In this document: piece after piece, positions 52,643 through 61,578 of the stretch
How the letters are laid out: each line of letters starts with the position of its first letter
How positions within the stretch are numbered: the stretch's first letter is position 1
Source: DATMXS01 sp050260275
GTDB taxonomy: Bacteria > Acidobacteriota > Terriglobia > Bryobacterales > Bryobacteraceae
Direction: 5' to 3'
NCBI GenBank assembly: GCA_050260275.1
Contig: JBLNBX010000090.1
Coordinates: forward strand, 1 to 64,000
DNA: 64,000 nt
Program-made: the position numbers and the translations under genes
Notes under the pieces: generated by a model
Databases searched by the model: none
What the model was told of the DNA's origin: nothing
Seen by the model: the letters and a program-made list of their open reading frames with translations, nothing else

Positions 52643-55390
52643 TTACACCCGCTCGCGGCCGGACCGCCGGGCGCGCAGGCGCCGCACAAACTTTTCAAGA
52701 CCGACGATAGAGAATATCGCCCCCGCAGCGCTGAGGACCAGCGCCCAGTCGATCAGGTCCATGGGAGCGCTCTGAAATGCCATGTTCATGAACCGCGTGT
52801 ACGTGTACGCCAGTTGCAGCGCGATCATCGTCACGACGCCCCCAATGAGCCACCGGTTCGAGAAGAACCCCAGCTCGAAGGCGGTCAGAGTCAGAGACCG
52901 GCAGTTGAACAGATAGAACATCTCGCCGAAAACGAACACGTTCACAGCCAGCGTGCGGGCTTCGGCGATGGGCCGGCCATCGCGCAGCGCCCACTGGAAC
53001 AATCCAAATGCTCCGGCCAGCAAGAGCGCACCGACCAGCACTATCCGGAATTTGAGCGTGCCCGTGAGTATCGGCGTTGCGGGGTCGCGCGGCTGGCGCT
53101 GCATCAGCCCGGGTTCCTTAGGCTCCATGGCGAGCCAGAGGCCCAGGGCCACCGCGGTTGTCATGTTGATCCACAGCAACTGTACGGGCAGAATCGGGAG
53201 CGTCACCCCCGCAAAGATCGCCGCCAGTATCACCAGGCCCTCGCCGACGTTAGTGGGAATCGTCCACACGATGAACTTCACGAGGTTGTCGAAAACGCCG
53301 CGGCCTTCCTCGACGGCGGCTTCGATCGACGCGAAGTTGTCGTCAGTCAGGATCATGTCGGCGGCTTCCTTGGCCACCTCCGTCCCCGTGATGCCCATTG
53401 CGACGCCGATATCGGCGCGCCGCAGCGCCGGGGCGTCGTTGACGCCATCGCCGGTCATCGCAACGACGTGCCCGCGCGCCTGCAGCGCCTCCACGAGACG
53501 GAGCTTCTGCTCGGGAGGCACGCGGGCGAAAACCGTCGTCCTCTCGGCCACATCCGGGAGCTCCGCATCCGGGATGGTCTCCAGTTCGGCTCCGGTGAGC
53601 GCAACCAGGGCATCGCCGTTCAAACCGATTTGCGATGCTATCGCCGCCGCGGTTTTGGCGTGGTCCCCCGTGATCATCTTCACCTTAATGCCCGCGTCAC
53701 GGCAGATCTGTACGGAGCGCACCGCTTCCGGTCGCGGCGGGTCGATCATTCCCTGCAGGCCAAGGTAGGTCAAGCCGCTCTCGACGTGTTCCAGATCGAT
53801 GCTGACATCTCCTGCTGGCAACTCTGTCCGGGCCAACAGCAGCACCCGCAGGGCCTGGGCTGCCAGTGACTCTGCCTCCCGCTGTACCGTGCCGGCGTCC
53901 AGGCCAACGACGGCGCCGTCCGGACCCAGCGCGAACTCGCAGCGCGGCAGCAGCACTTCGGCCGCTCCCTTCACGTACGCTACCGGGGGGGCCTCCTTGT
54001 CGGGCGTGGAGTGAAGCGTCGCCATGAACTGGCGGTCGGACTCGAATGGAATCGCGTCCAGCCTCGGAGCGCGCTTGAGTTCCTGCTGGACAGAAAGCCC
54101 ATATTTCATCGCTGACGACAGCAAGGCCGCCTCGGTGGGGTCGCCCTCGGCGCGCCAGTTCCCGCCAACCCTGACCAGTGATGAGTCGTTGCACAGCAGC
54201 CCCGCGCGAAGGCATTCCTCAAGCGCGAAGTTGCCGCGCGGCTCCGGGCCGCGCACGGTTTCGAACTCGCCGGCGGGGGTGTATCCGTTGCCGGTGACAC
54301 GGTACTCCCCGCCGCCCGCTGAGACCACGCGGACGGTCATTGCGTTCTGGGTGAGCGTCCCGGTCTTGTCGGAGCAAATCACGGTGGTGCTTCCCAGCGT
54401 TTCCACCGCGGGAAGCCTTCGGATTATTGCGTGCCGCCGCGCCATGCGGTTCACGCCGATGGCCAGGGTGATCGTTAGCGCCGCCGGCAATCCCTCGGGT
54501 ATTGCGCCGACTGCCAGCGCCACCGCCGCCAGGAACATATCCAGCCAGGCCTCCCCGCGCAACCAGCCCGCCAGGAATGTCAGCCCGGCGAGTGCGAGTA
54601 TCACCCAAAGCAGCACATGCGAGAAGTGGGCTATCTTGCGCGTGAGCGGTGTCGCCAGCACCTCGGCGGTTCTGATCAGCTCCGAGATTTTGCCGATCTC
54701 AGTGGCGTCACCGGTTGCCACCACTACGCCTCGCCCCGCGCCATGCGTGACCAGCGTCGAGGAGTACGCCATGTTTAGCCGGTCAGCGATGAGCGTTTCC
54801 GCAGGAATGACGCCACTTGTCTTCGCGACCGGAACCGACTCGCCAGTCAGCGCCGATTCGTCCACCTGCAGCCCGCGTTCGTAGAGCAGCCGGAGATCCG
54901 CAGGCACTTTATCTCCGGCCTGCAGCAGCACGATATCGCCGGGCGCCAGCACCGCCGCATTCACACGCCGGCGCTGTCCGTTGCGCAGCACCGTCGCCTC
55001 GGTTTTCATCGACCGCGACAACGCCTCGATTGCGTTGAGGGCTTTCGACTCCTGAAGAAAACCGACAATCGCGTTTATCAGCACAACTCCGAAGATGACG
55101 GAGCTGTCCACCCACTCCTGCAGCAACGCCGTGATCAGTCCCGCAGCGAGCAGTATGTAAATCAGCGGCTGGTTGAGCTGCGACATGAAGCGGATCAGAG
55201 GGCCGCGCGTCCTGGCAGGCGTCAGCAGGTTCGGACCGTGCCGCTCCAGCCTGGCTTCCGCCTCGCGTTCATCGAGCCCGTTGTCCGGATCGGTACCCAG
55301 CGCGCGCGCGACTTCATCGGCCCGCATCTGGTGCCATGGGCGGACTTCGGCAAGATCGATCTCGATGCCTTCGAGCTTGTACGCCCTCAT
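52643..55390 (-). CDS. P2-type cation-transporting ATPase (CtpF-like)
   Basis: 915 residues. N-terminal cation-ATPase domain, actuator motif LTGESVPV, M4 motif IPEGLPAALT (297-306), phosphorylation site CSDKTGTLTQ with Asp341, KGAAEVLL, and hinge MTGDGVNDAPALRRADIG. M6 reads LLWINMTTAVALGLWLAMEP, as in mycobacterial CtpF, and lacks the SERCA D800-equivalent. Calcium export is the usual suggestion, but ion specificity is not fixed by these residues. A CBS-like small gene sits 90 nt upstream on the same strand. Confidence 0.93.
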   Translation of the reverse strand: MRAYKLEGIEIDLAEVRPWHQMRADEVARALGTDPDNGLDEREAEARLERHGPNLLTPARTRGPLIRFMSQLNQPLIYILLAAGLITALLQEWVDSSVIFGVVLINAIVGFLQESKALNAIEALSRSMKTEATVLRNGQRRRVNAAVLAPGDIVLLQAGDKVPADLRLLYERGLQVDESALTGESVPVAKTSGVIPAETLIADRLNMAYSSTLVTHGAGRGVVVATGDATEIGKISELIRTAEVLATPLTRKIAHFSHVLLWVILALAGLTFLAGWLRGEAWLDMFLAAVALAVGAIPEGLPAALTITLAIGVNRMARRHAIIRRLPAVETLGSTTVICSDKTGTLTQNAMTVRVVSAGGGEYRVTGNGYTPAGEFETVRGPEPRGNFALEECLRAGLLCNDSSLVRVGGNWRAEGDPTEAALLSSAMKYGLSVQQELKRAPRLDAIPFESDRQFMATLHSTPDKEAPPVAYVKGAAEVLLPRCEFALGPDGAVVGLDAGTVQREAESLAAQALRVLLLARTELPAGDVSIDLEHVESGLTYLGLQGMIDPPRPEAVRSVQICRDAGIKVKMITGDHAKTAAAIASQIGLNGDALVALTGAELETIPDAELPDVAERTTVFARVPPEQKLRLVEALQARGHVVAMTGDGVNDAPALRRADIGVAMGITGTEVAKEAADMILTDDNFASIEAAVEEGRGVFDNLVKFIVWTIPTNVGEGLVILAAIFAGVTLPILPVQLLWINMTTAVALGLWLAMEPKEPGLMQRQPRDPATPILTGTLKFRIVLVGALLLAGAFGLFQWALRDGRPIAEARTLAVNVFVFGEMFYLFNCRSLTLTAFELGFFSNRWLIGGVVTMIALQLAYTYTRFMNMAFQSAPMDLIDWALVLSAAGAIFSIVGLEKFVRRLRARRSGRERV

Positions 55391-55480
55391 CTCAGCCCCT
55401 CCGGCTCCAATCTGCGGTGGCTTGCGTCCCGCGCGCCAGAAGTGTGCTGCCGCCCATCGCTCTGAGGTGCGCGGCTTTGG

Positions 55481-55702
55481 TCAAGCAGCGAACCTGAGCG
55501 TGAGGGCTTTGTGCGTGAACGGGATGAGCTTCTCGCGTGCAATCAGGTCCGTTTCCGTTGCTATGCCGGCAAGGTTTCCGCTCTCGCCTCTAGCGAGCAC
55601 AGAGCCGATCGGGTGAGCCCTGCTCAGCGCCGCAACATCACCGAATCTTGTCTCTGGTCTTACGCCTATGGGCTCCCGGTCATGTAATTTCCTGACTGTC
55701 AT
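55481..55702 (-). CDS. Single CBS-repeat small protein or remnant
   Basis: 73 residues from the ATG at 55702. The sequence follows one CBS motif closely: VRKLHDREPIGVRPETRF, then HPIGSVLARGESGNLAGIATETDLIAR. CBS domains bind adenosyl ligands in pairs; only one repeat is present, so this is either a half-module that dimerises or the remains of a longer gene. The same frame, after the stop, continues into the ATPase start. No strong ribosome site. Confidence 0.5.
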   Translation of the reverse strand: MTVRKLHDREPIGVRPETRFGDVAALSRAHPIGSVLARGESGNLAGIATETDLIAREKLIPFTHKALTLRFAA

Positions 55703-56060
55703 CGCAACCGTGCGCTGGCAGCTCTATATCGGTGCAGCAGTTATCCCGCGCTCGCGCGCGCAGAGACTCCTGCAGAGGTACCGGAAGCACGCCCGGTGCC
55801 AAAGGTGGGCGCGCGCTAGCGGCCAGATGGTGAGAACGAATGATGCAATCAACTGAAAAGACGCGCTGCCCGGCGTTCCACCTCGTTTCCGGCCGAGGCG
55901 CGTTCAATGCCGGCCTGCTGCGCTCCTGATGCCAGATGTACCCGCCCACTCCTGGGAAACCGTCATTGTGCTAGTCGAGAACGCCCGTTCGCGCGCCGTG
56001 ATAGTGGGCCTGAGCGGGTTGCTCGAACACCGGTGTTATAAGCTGTTGGGTAGAGTAGCC
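55703..56060. other. Intergenic stretch, no feature recognised
   Basis: 358 nt between the CBS-like frame and the TPR gene. Alternating GC repeats such as CGCGCTCGCGCGCGC near 55747 and no convincing coding or RNA motif. The P-type ATPase and TPR promoters should lie here. Confidence 0.4.
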
Positions 56061-56450
56061 GTGCGACGAGTTTCGCTGCTGATTGTCCTTTCTTGCCTGG
56101 CTGCCCTCGCGCAGCAAAAGCAGGAACCGGCGCAGGAACCGCCCGAAGAGGACGAGTCGCTCATACAGCAGGAATACGCTTTCAACCCTCTGCAGGCCGA
56201 GAAGGAGTTCAAAGTAGGCGAGTTCTACCGCAAGAGGAAGAGTTGGAAAGCCGCGGCGGGCCGCTACAGCGAAGCCACCAAGTGGAACCCGGGATTCGCC
56301 GAAGCGTGGTTCAAGCTGGGCGAGGCGCACGAGAACCTCAAAGACATCGCGGCGGCGCGTGAGGCCTACGCCAAATTCCTGGAACTGAGTCCCCAGGACA
56401 AGCGCGCCGCCGGGATCCGGAAGAAGCTAGCCGGTGCGGCGCCGCATTGA
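56061..56450 (+). CDS. Small exported TPR-repeat protein
   Basis: 129 residues if started at the GTG at 56061; a TTG at 56046 is an alternative, and a longer upstream frame carries no clear motif. Signal peptide RRVSLLIVLSCLAALAQQ, an acidic Glu/Pro segment, then two TPR units (GEFYRKRKSWKAAAGRYSEA and AEAWFKLGEAHENLKDIA). TPRs mediate protein contacts; partner unknown. Its last 24 nt overlap the end of the convergent TIR gene. Confidence 0.75.
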   Translation: MRRVSLLIVLSCLAALAQQKQEPAQEPPEEDESLIQQEYAFNPLQAEKEFKVGEFYRKRKSWKAAAGRYSEATKWNPGFAEAWFKLGEAHENLKDIAAAREAYAKFLELSPQDKRAAGIRKKLAGAAPH

Positions 56451-56966
56451 TGCGGCCAGGCGCGCCACACCCTTCTTCCAATCCGGAAACAGGTCCACGT
56501 ACTGATACTGCTGCCGGATTCGCGCGGGCACGCTGCACTCCTCGAAGCGGACAGGGATGAAGTAGACGTCGTCGAGCGGAACGTGCACGGCGCAATCGAG
56601 CGCATACCGCAACTCCGCCTGAAAACGTCCCCGCTTCACCGTCGCGCGGCGCGAGAAGCACGCCACGAAGTAATCTGCGACGGAGATCGCCTGCTCGATC
56701 GCACGCGGCCAGTTCTGGCCGGGCATCAGCTTCCGGCGGTCCATCCAGGGGTCGAATCCGAGCGCCGTGAGATCGTCGAAGAGCCTTTCCGCAAGGAGCG
56801 CATCTTCGACTACGTAAGCCACAAAGACGCGCACCGCCGTGCGCGGCTCGAAGCCGATACTGCCATCCGCGCCGGGTCTGAACACGCCGAGGCCGTCGAT
56901 GTCCACTGACGCGCCCCGCTCGATGCAGCGCTTAAGCAGCGCCGCCACTCGCTCCCCGGAGTTCAT
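56427..56966 (-). CDS. HU-like N-terminus fused to a TIR domain
   Basis: 179 residues from the ATG at 56966, chosen because it overlaps the upstream stop (ATGA) and has GGAGGG just before. Residues 5-42 resemble the end of an HU-type fold without the DNA arm: RVAALLKRCIERGASVDIDG, then LGVF and GSIGFEP. Residues 46-165 form a TIR domain: RVFVAYVVEDALLAERLFDD, GFDPWMDRRKLMPGQNW (BB-loop region, Trp74), IEQAISVADYFVACFS, and FQAELRYALD with a candidate catalytic Glu118. Bacterial TIRs commonly cleave NAD+ or make cyclic ADP-ribose signals in defence. Activity here is inferred from motifs only. Confidence 0.8.
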   Translation of the reverse strand: MNSGERVAALLKRCIERGASVDIDGLGVFRPGADGSIGFEPRTAVRVFVAYVVEDALLAERLFDDLTALGFDPWMDRRKLMPGQNWPRAIEQAISVADYFVACFSRRATVKRGRFQAELRYALDCAVHVPLDDVYFIPVRFEECSVPARIRQQYQYVDLFPDWKKGVARLAASMRRRTG

Positions 56967-57160
56967 TTGCCCTCCGGAGTGAGCCGGATGCGGCCCGCCG
57001 TGTCTCGCACGAGCGTGCCCAGCCCGGGCAGGCGCGCGGGCTCTCCCCTTCGCAACCGGAGTAGGATTTCGTTTACGACGCGGTCCACCTGGTCCGCCGC
57101 GGTGGCTTTGGGTACGCCGGAGGCGCGGGCCAGCCGCGCCGCAAGATCGCGCTTGTCCAT
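56963..57160 (-). CDS. Short HU-like DNA-binding-fold protein
   Basis: 65 residues. Starts like HU/IHF (MDKRDLAARLARASGVPKATA, then VDRVVNEILLRLRRGEPARL, PGLGTL) and ends at DTAGRIRLTPEGK, before the long beta arm that grips DNA in the 90-residue HU proteins. The end GLGTL-x8-GRI-x3-P mirrors the N-terminal motif of the TIR protein encoded next. Its stop overlaps the TIR gene start by 4 nt. It may be a partner or sensor subunit rather than a nucleoid protein. Confidence 0.72.
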   Translation of the reverse strand: MDKRDLAARLARASGVPKATAADQVDRVVNEILLRLRRGEPARLPGLGTLVRDTAGRIRLTPEGK

Positions 57161-57264
57161 CCCGGCCGGATGCTACACCCGCGCGAAGTGCGGCGCCACC
57201 GAGCGCCTGGCGCAACTAACGCAAATCGCGGCGGATATTCCGCGCGGCAGGGCGTGAACGGCGA

Positions 57265-57645
57265 TCAACCAGCGGCCGCGATGACGTCTATCTCTACCCG
57301 CACGTCGCGCGGCAGCCGCGCCACCTCCACAGTGGAGCGCGCGGGGTAGTTCTCGCTGAAGTAGCGGGCGTACACCTCATTCATGCGCGCGAACTCGCCC
57401 ATGTCCTTGAGATAGACGGTCGTTTTCAGAACACGGTCGAGCGATGAGCCGCACGCCTCCAGCACCGCCTTCAAATTGTCCAGCACGCGAGCGGTCTGTG
57501 CGGCTATATCACCCTCGATCAGCGTATTCGTCGCGGGGTCAACCGCGATCTGCCCGCTCAGGAACACCAGGCCGTTCCAAACCACCGCCTGAGAGTACGG
57601 GCCTATCGCTTTGGGCGCGCTCCCGGTATCAACGATCGTTTTCAT
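57265..57645 (-). CDS. ridA: RidA-family enamine/imine deaminase
   Basis: 126 residues, complete. Hydrolyses reactive enamines and imines released by PLP enzymes. Seen: APKAIGPYSQAVVWNGLVFL, SGQIAVDP, and the active-site Arg and Glu region PARSTVEVARLPRDVRVEIDV. Its start overlaps the pyrD stop by 4 nt. Position in an operon with a PLP decarboxylase fits the biochemical role. Confidence 0.95.
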   Translation of the reverse strand: MKTIVDTGSAPKAIGPYSQAVVWNGLVFLSGQIAVDPATNTLIEGDIAAQTARVLDNLKAVLEACGSSLDRVLKTTVYLKDMGEFARMNEVYARYFSENYPARSTVEVARLPRDVRVEIDVIAAAG

Positions 57646-58553
57646 AGCGTCAGGGTACCCACTATCTCGCGCACGTTAGAAACGTTCTGATCCGCCAGAA
57701 AACTATCCAGTTCGCGCGCGATCCGCGCCGGCGCCTGCGGATCCCAGAACGTCGCCGTGCCGACCTGGACTGCCGTCGCGCCCGCGATCAGAAACTCGGC
57801 GGCATCCTCGCCGGTCGCTATACCGCCGAGCCCGACGACGGGAATCTTCACCGCCCGAGCGGCTTCGTACACCATTCGGAGCGCGATGGGCTTGATGGCC
57901 GGTCCGGAGAGCCCGCCGAACCCGTTCGCTATTCGCGGCCGCCGCGTCCGCGCGTCCACCGCGAGCGCGAGGAACGTGTTCACCAGTGAGACCGCATCCG
58001 CCCCCGCTTCCTCCGCCGCCCGCGCCAGCGTATCGATGCGAGCCACGTTAGGCGAGAGTTTCACGATGATGGGCCGCCGCGCGGCGCGGCGCACCTGTGC
58101 CACGAGCTCGCCGAGCAGCGCCTCATCGCTCGAGAAGTACATCCCGCCGTGGCGCGTGTTGGGGCATGAGACGTTCAACTCGTACCCGTCTACGCCCTCG
58201 GCATTTTCGAGCACACGCACCACCTCGACGTAATCCTCCACCGCGTAGCCGAAAACGTTCGCCAAGATAGCCGTGCGGAAGCCGCGCAGTCCAGGCAATT
58301 TCTCGCGCACGAACTCGCGTACGCCCATGTTCTGCAGGCCGATGGAGTTTATCATGCCGCTCGCGGCTTCATAGATCCGCGGCGGCGCGTTGCCCGGCAT
58401 CGGCTCGCGTGAGAGGCCCTTTACGATGATGCCGCCAATCGCCTCGAGGTCCACCACCGAGGCGAACTCGACGCCGTACCCGAAGGTTCCCGAGGCCGCC
58501 AGAACGGGGTTGGACAATTCGATGCCGCACAGCGTTGTGGCGAGCCGGGTCAT
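57642..58553 (-). CDS. pyrD: Dihydroorotate dehydrogenase, class 1B-like catalytic subunit
   Basis: 303 residues from the ATG at 58553 (start MTRLATTLCGIELSNPVLAA). FMN enzyme of pyrimidine synthesis. Catalytic Cys in ELNVSCPNT identifies class 1; GTFGYG, IIVKGLS, KLSPN and GLGGIATGEDAAEFLIAGA bind FMN. A PyrK partner is expected for 1B enzymes but is not in the window. It is tied by 4-nt overlaps to the decarboxylase upstream and ridA downstream. Confidence 0.95.
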   Translation of the reverse strand: MTRLATTLCGIELSNPVLAASGTFGYGVEFASVVDLEAIGGIIVKGLSREPMPGNAPPRIYEAASGMINSIGLQNMGVREFVREKLPGLRGFRTAILANVFGYAVEDYVEVVRVLENAEGVDGYELNVSCPNTRHGGMYFSSDEALLGELVAQVRRAARRPIIVKLSPNVARIDTLARAAEEAGADAVSLVNTFLALAVDARTRRPRIANGFGGLSGPAIKPIALRMVYEAARAVKIPVVGLGGIATGEDAAEFLIAGATAVQVGTATFWDPQAPARIARELDSFLADQNVSNVREIVGTLTL

Positions 58554-59944
58554 GCGTTTACCGGAACGGCCGCCCTCACCATGTCCCACGTGGCGGCGAC
58601 GTCTTCGCGCGTCGTGCCCAGGTTGCCTACCGCCATGCGGAGCACGTAGCGGTCGTTGAGCTCGGTGTGCGACAGGAACGACTGCCCCGACGCGTTTACG
58701 CGTGCCAGCAGCGCGGCGTTCTCCTCGTCGGTGCCGCGGTACCGGAAGCACACCACCGAAAAAGGCACTGGAGCAAGCCGCTCGAAGCGGCTGTCGGAAT
58801 CCACCATCGCGGCGAACTCCCTTGCAAGCTCGATGTGCTCGCGTATCACTTCGGCAATCCGTTGGCGGCCGAAGTACCGCATCACGAACCACAGCTTCAG
58901 GGCCCGGAACCGGCGTCCGAGCGGGATGCCGTACTCCATGAGGTTCACGGCGCGCGGGTCCTCGGCTGTGCGCAGGTACTCAGGCACAAGGGAAAACGCC
59001 CTGCGGAAGATGTCGGGCCGGCGCGTGAAGAACACGCTGCAATCGAGCGGAGTAAGCAGCCACTTGTGCGCGTTCACCACGAACGAATCGGCGTGTTCGC
59101 AACCCGCCAGTATGTAGCGGTGCTCGGGAACGATTGCCGCGCTGCCTGCATACGCGGCATCCACGTGCAGCCACGCGCCGTAGCGCCTGGCTATGGCGGC
59201 GATCTCCGGCACCGGGTCGATGCTGGTCGTCGAGGTCGTGCCGATGGTTGCCACTATGCAGAAGGGCCGCAGTCCGCGCGCGATGTCGTCCCGGATCGCC
59301 GCTTCAAGCGCGTCCGGAATCATCCGGAACTCGGCGTCGGTGGCGATCTTGCGGACGTTCCTGCGGCCGATTCCGAGCGCGATGGCGCCCTTCTCCACCG
59401 AGGAGTGCGCCTGCTCGGAGCAGTATAGGGTCATGTTCGCGACGTAACCCTCTTCGCGCGCCTCCGGCTGCGCCATCTCGCGCGCGCCGGCGATGCCGTG
59501 CAGCGTGCTCACGGACGCCGTGTCGTATATGAACCCCGTGAAATCGTCTGGCAAGCCCAGCCACTGCCGGTACCAGGAGAGCGCAACCTGCTCGAGCTCG
59601 CTCACCGCCGGCGAGGTGAGCCAGTGGATTCCGTTCGTGTTCAGCGCGGCTGCAATCGCCTCGGCCAGCACCGCGGGCGCGGCGGACGACGAGCCGAAGT
59701 ACGCGAAGAACCGGGGGTGGTTCCAGTGCGTCACGGCCGGCATCACCTTATCTTCGAAGTCGCGAAGGATGGCCTCGTATGTCTCGCCGAACTCCGGCCC
59801 CGACGCGGGCAGACTGTCCACGAGCTCGCCGGGCCGCATGCGCGGAACCACGGGATAAGTACGCGGGTTCTCCAGATATCGCGCGATCCAGTCGATAACT
59901 TCACGGCCGGCGCGCCGGAAATCTTCTATATACGTGTCTTTCAT
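58550..59944 (-). CDS. Group II PLP-dependent amino-acid decarboxylase
   Basis: 464 residues. Matches aromatic-L-amino-acid decarboxylases: HWNHPRFFAYF, the PLP-stacking region CSEQAHSSVEKG, ATIGTTSTTSIDPV, HVDAAYAGSA, and the PLP lysine in VNAHKWLLTPLDCS. Candidate substrates are tyrosine, DOPA, tryptophan or phenylalanine; specificity cannot be read off. Start and stop overlap neighbours by 4 nt each, so it is made together with a secreted hydrolase, PyrD and RidA. Confidence 0.92.
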   Translation of the reverse strand: MKDTYIEDFRRAGREVIDWIARYLENPRTYPVVPRMRPGELVDSLPASGPEFGETYEAILRDFEDKVMPAVTHWNHPRFFAYFGSSSAAPAVLAEAIAAALNTNGIHWLTSPAVSELEQVALSWYRQWLGLPDDFTGFIYDTASVSTLHGIAGAREMAQPEAREEGYVANMTLYCSEQAHSSVEKGAIALGIGRRNVRKIATDAEFRMIPDALEAAIRDDIARGLRPFCIVATIGTTSTTSIDPVPEIAAIARRYGAWLHVDAAYAGSAAIVPEHRYILAGCEHADSFVVNAHKWLLTPLDCSVFFTRRPDIFRRAFSLVPEYLRTAEDPRAVNLMEYGIPLGRRFRALKLWFVMRYFGRQRIAEVIREHIELAREFAAMVDSDSRFERLAPVPFSVVCFRYRGTDEENAALLARVNASGQSFLSHTELNDRYVLRMAVGNLGTTREDVAATWDMVRAAVPVNA

Positions 59945-61578
59945 TTGATCACTACCGCTCCGCTCTCCAGCAGCTTCGAGCGGTCTCCGGCAGGTATCTT
60001 CCAGTTAGTGTCGAAGCGCCCTTCCGCGACAACATTCGCTAGAGAGCCCTTGAACAAAATGTAGTCGGGCAACGTGAGCAGCACCGCGTAGGGCGCACCG
60101 CGGAGGAAGGGCGCGCCGCCGCGCGGCGCCTGTTCCTGACCGGTCCACCAGGGCAATCCTGAGTTTACCAGGACGTAGCGGCCGTTCACCGGCGCGATGA
60201 ACACAAGGCCGTAGTCGGCGGCGCCGGGATTCAGTTCGAGCGGCAGGCGATCCGCGAACCGGGCAATCAGCGAGTTCGTCTCCTTTGTGCCGAACAGCAC
60301 CAGGTTGGCCGCCTTGAGGTCGTCGTCTGTGACCTGCGCATCGGAGAGCACGCGATTCGCGATCAGCAGTTTTAACTGCGGCGTGGACCAATCCGCCGCG
60401 CGGGCTGCTATTTCGCGCCGCTCGCGGATCTGCCCGTCCCCCGCAGCCTCCGTCCCGTAGACGTATACGTGCGCGGATGCGACGGCCTCGGCAATCGGCC
60501 CCTCGGCCCCCGCCCGCTTTGTTCCGTCCTTTGGTGTGTAGCGCCCCGGCTTGCCGCCGGCGAACGAAACCTCCGCGCCGGCGGAAAACGTGTGCAGCGC
60601 GCCGTTGAGCGTTACGCGCACCGGCCGCCTCGGCTGGTACTTCGGATGTCCCTTCAGCGAGAGCGTGAACGCCACGCCGACGCTTGCCTCAACCTCGATG
60701 CTGTTCGGGCCGGTGAACCGCGCGTCGATCGAGGATGTCTCGCCGGGGATCAGCCGGTCTATTGTTACCCAGTACGCGCGGTTGTACCTATAGGCCCGTG
60801 TAACAAAACGCACGCGGTCCGGGTAGCGATCGCGTTTGTATCCGGCGAACCAGTCGAAGATCGCGCCGTTCTTATAAGCTTCATCCCAGGAATTGTGTTT
60901 GACGGCCGGATACTCAACATACTGAACTGGAGAGCCCAGCCCGAGCAGCCGCTTGTGCCACTCGCGCGAAACCGCGACGGGCACCGTCGGATCCTGATCT
61001 CCGTGGAACAGGTGCACGGGCACGTTGAGCAGGTTTGGCGCGAGTTCCTCGGTTCCAGCAGGCGCAGCGGGGCACACCGGAGCGACCGCGGCCCAGATGT
61101 CTGGGCGCGTGAGCGCAAGCCAGAGGGCTCCGCCGCCGCCCATCGATAGCCCGGTCAGATACACCCTGTCCTCGTCGACGCGGAAGCGCCGTTTCACGTC
61201 CGCGAGCACGTCGTACACGTCCTTTTCGGCTATGCCCTGATAGCCCATCGTTCCGCGCGCGAACGGTGACGCCACTATGTAGTCCACATCCCGGAATTGC
61301 TGGAAGTAGCGTGAGGCGAGAAGGTCGCTTTCACCCGGCAGGTTCCCCTTTCCGAAGACGCGCTTCAGGTTCAGCCTGTGATTCGACCACGCGCCGTGGA
61401 GGCTGATGACCAGCGGATATCTCTTCGAGGCGTTGAAACTCCTGGGCAGGTAGAGCGCGTAGGGCTGGTCGGAATCGTCCACGTCAGAGAAGAACGTCAG
61501 AACCTGCGGCCCGGGCAAGTAGGTCTGGGCCGAGAGAACCGCTGTGAGGGCGAGAACCAGAAGCAGCGGCTTACGCAT
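59941..61578 (-). CDS. Secreted alpha/beta hydrolase (prolyl-oligopeptidase/esterase-like)
   Basis: 545 residues from the ATG at 61578. Signal peptide KPLLLVLALTAVLSAQ. Residues about 25-270 are an alpha/beta hydrolase: oxyanion strand LVISLHGAWSNHRLN, nucleophile Ser in YLTGLSMGGGGALW, Asp in FHGDQDPTVPV, His in AVKHNSWDEAY. The C-terminal 270 residues are beta-rich, of a type seen in secreted esterases of Acidobacteria and Planctomycetes. Likely a periplasmic or extracellular esterase or peptidase. Overlaps both neighbours. Confidence 0.85.
   Translation of the reverse strand: MRKPLLLVLALTAVLSAQTYLPGPQVLTFFSDVDDSDQPYALYLPRSFNASKRYPLVISLHGAWSNHRLNLKRVFGKGNLPGESDLLASRYFQQFRDVDYIVASPFARGTMGYQGIAEKDVYDVLADVKRRFRVDEDRVYLTGLSMGGGGALWLALTRPDIWAAVAPVCPAAPAGTEELAPNLLNVPVHLFHGDQDPTVPVAVSREWHKRLLGLGSPVQYVEYPAVKHNSWDEAYKNGAIFDWFAGYKRDRYPDRVRFVTRAYRYNRAYWVTIDRLIPGETSSIDARFTGPNSIEVEASVGVAFTLSLKGHPKYQPRRPVRVTLNGALHTFSAGAEVSFAGGKPGRYTPKDGTKRAGAEGPIAEAVASAHVYVYGTEAAGDGQIRERREIAARAADWSTPQLKLLIANRVLSDAQVTDDDLKAANLVLFGTKETNSLIARFADRLPLELNPGAADYGLVFIAPVNGRYVLVNSGLPWWTGQEQAPRGGAPFLRGAPYAVLLTLPDYILFKGSLANVVAEGRFDTNWKIPAGDRSKLLESGAVVIK

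Noticed and set aside
56427..57160. Thoeris or CBASS defence system
   Set aside because: The TIR gene has no ThsA, SIR2/SLOG, cyclase or effector partner nearby, so a named system cannot be claimed.
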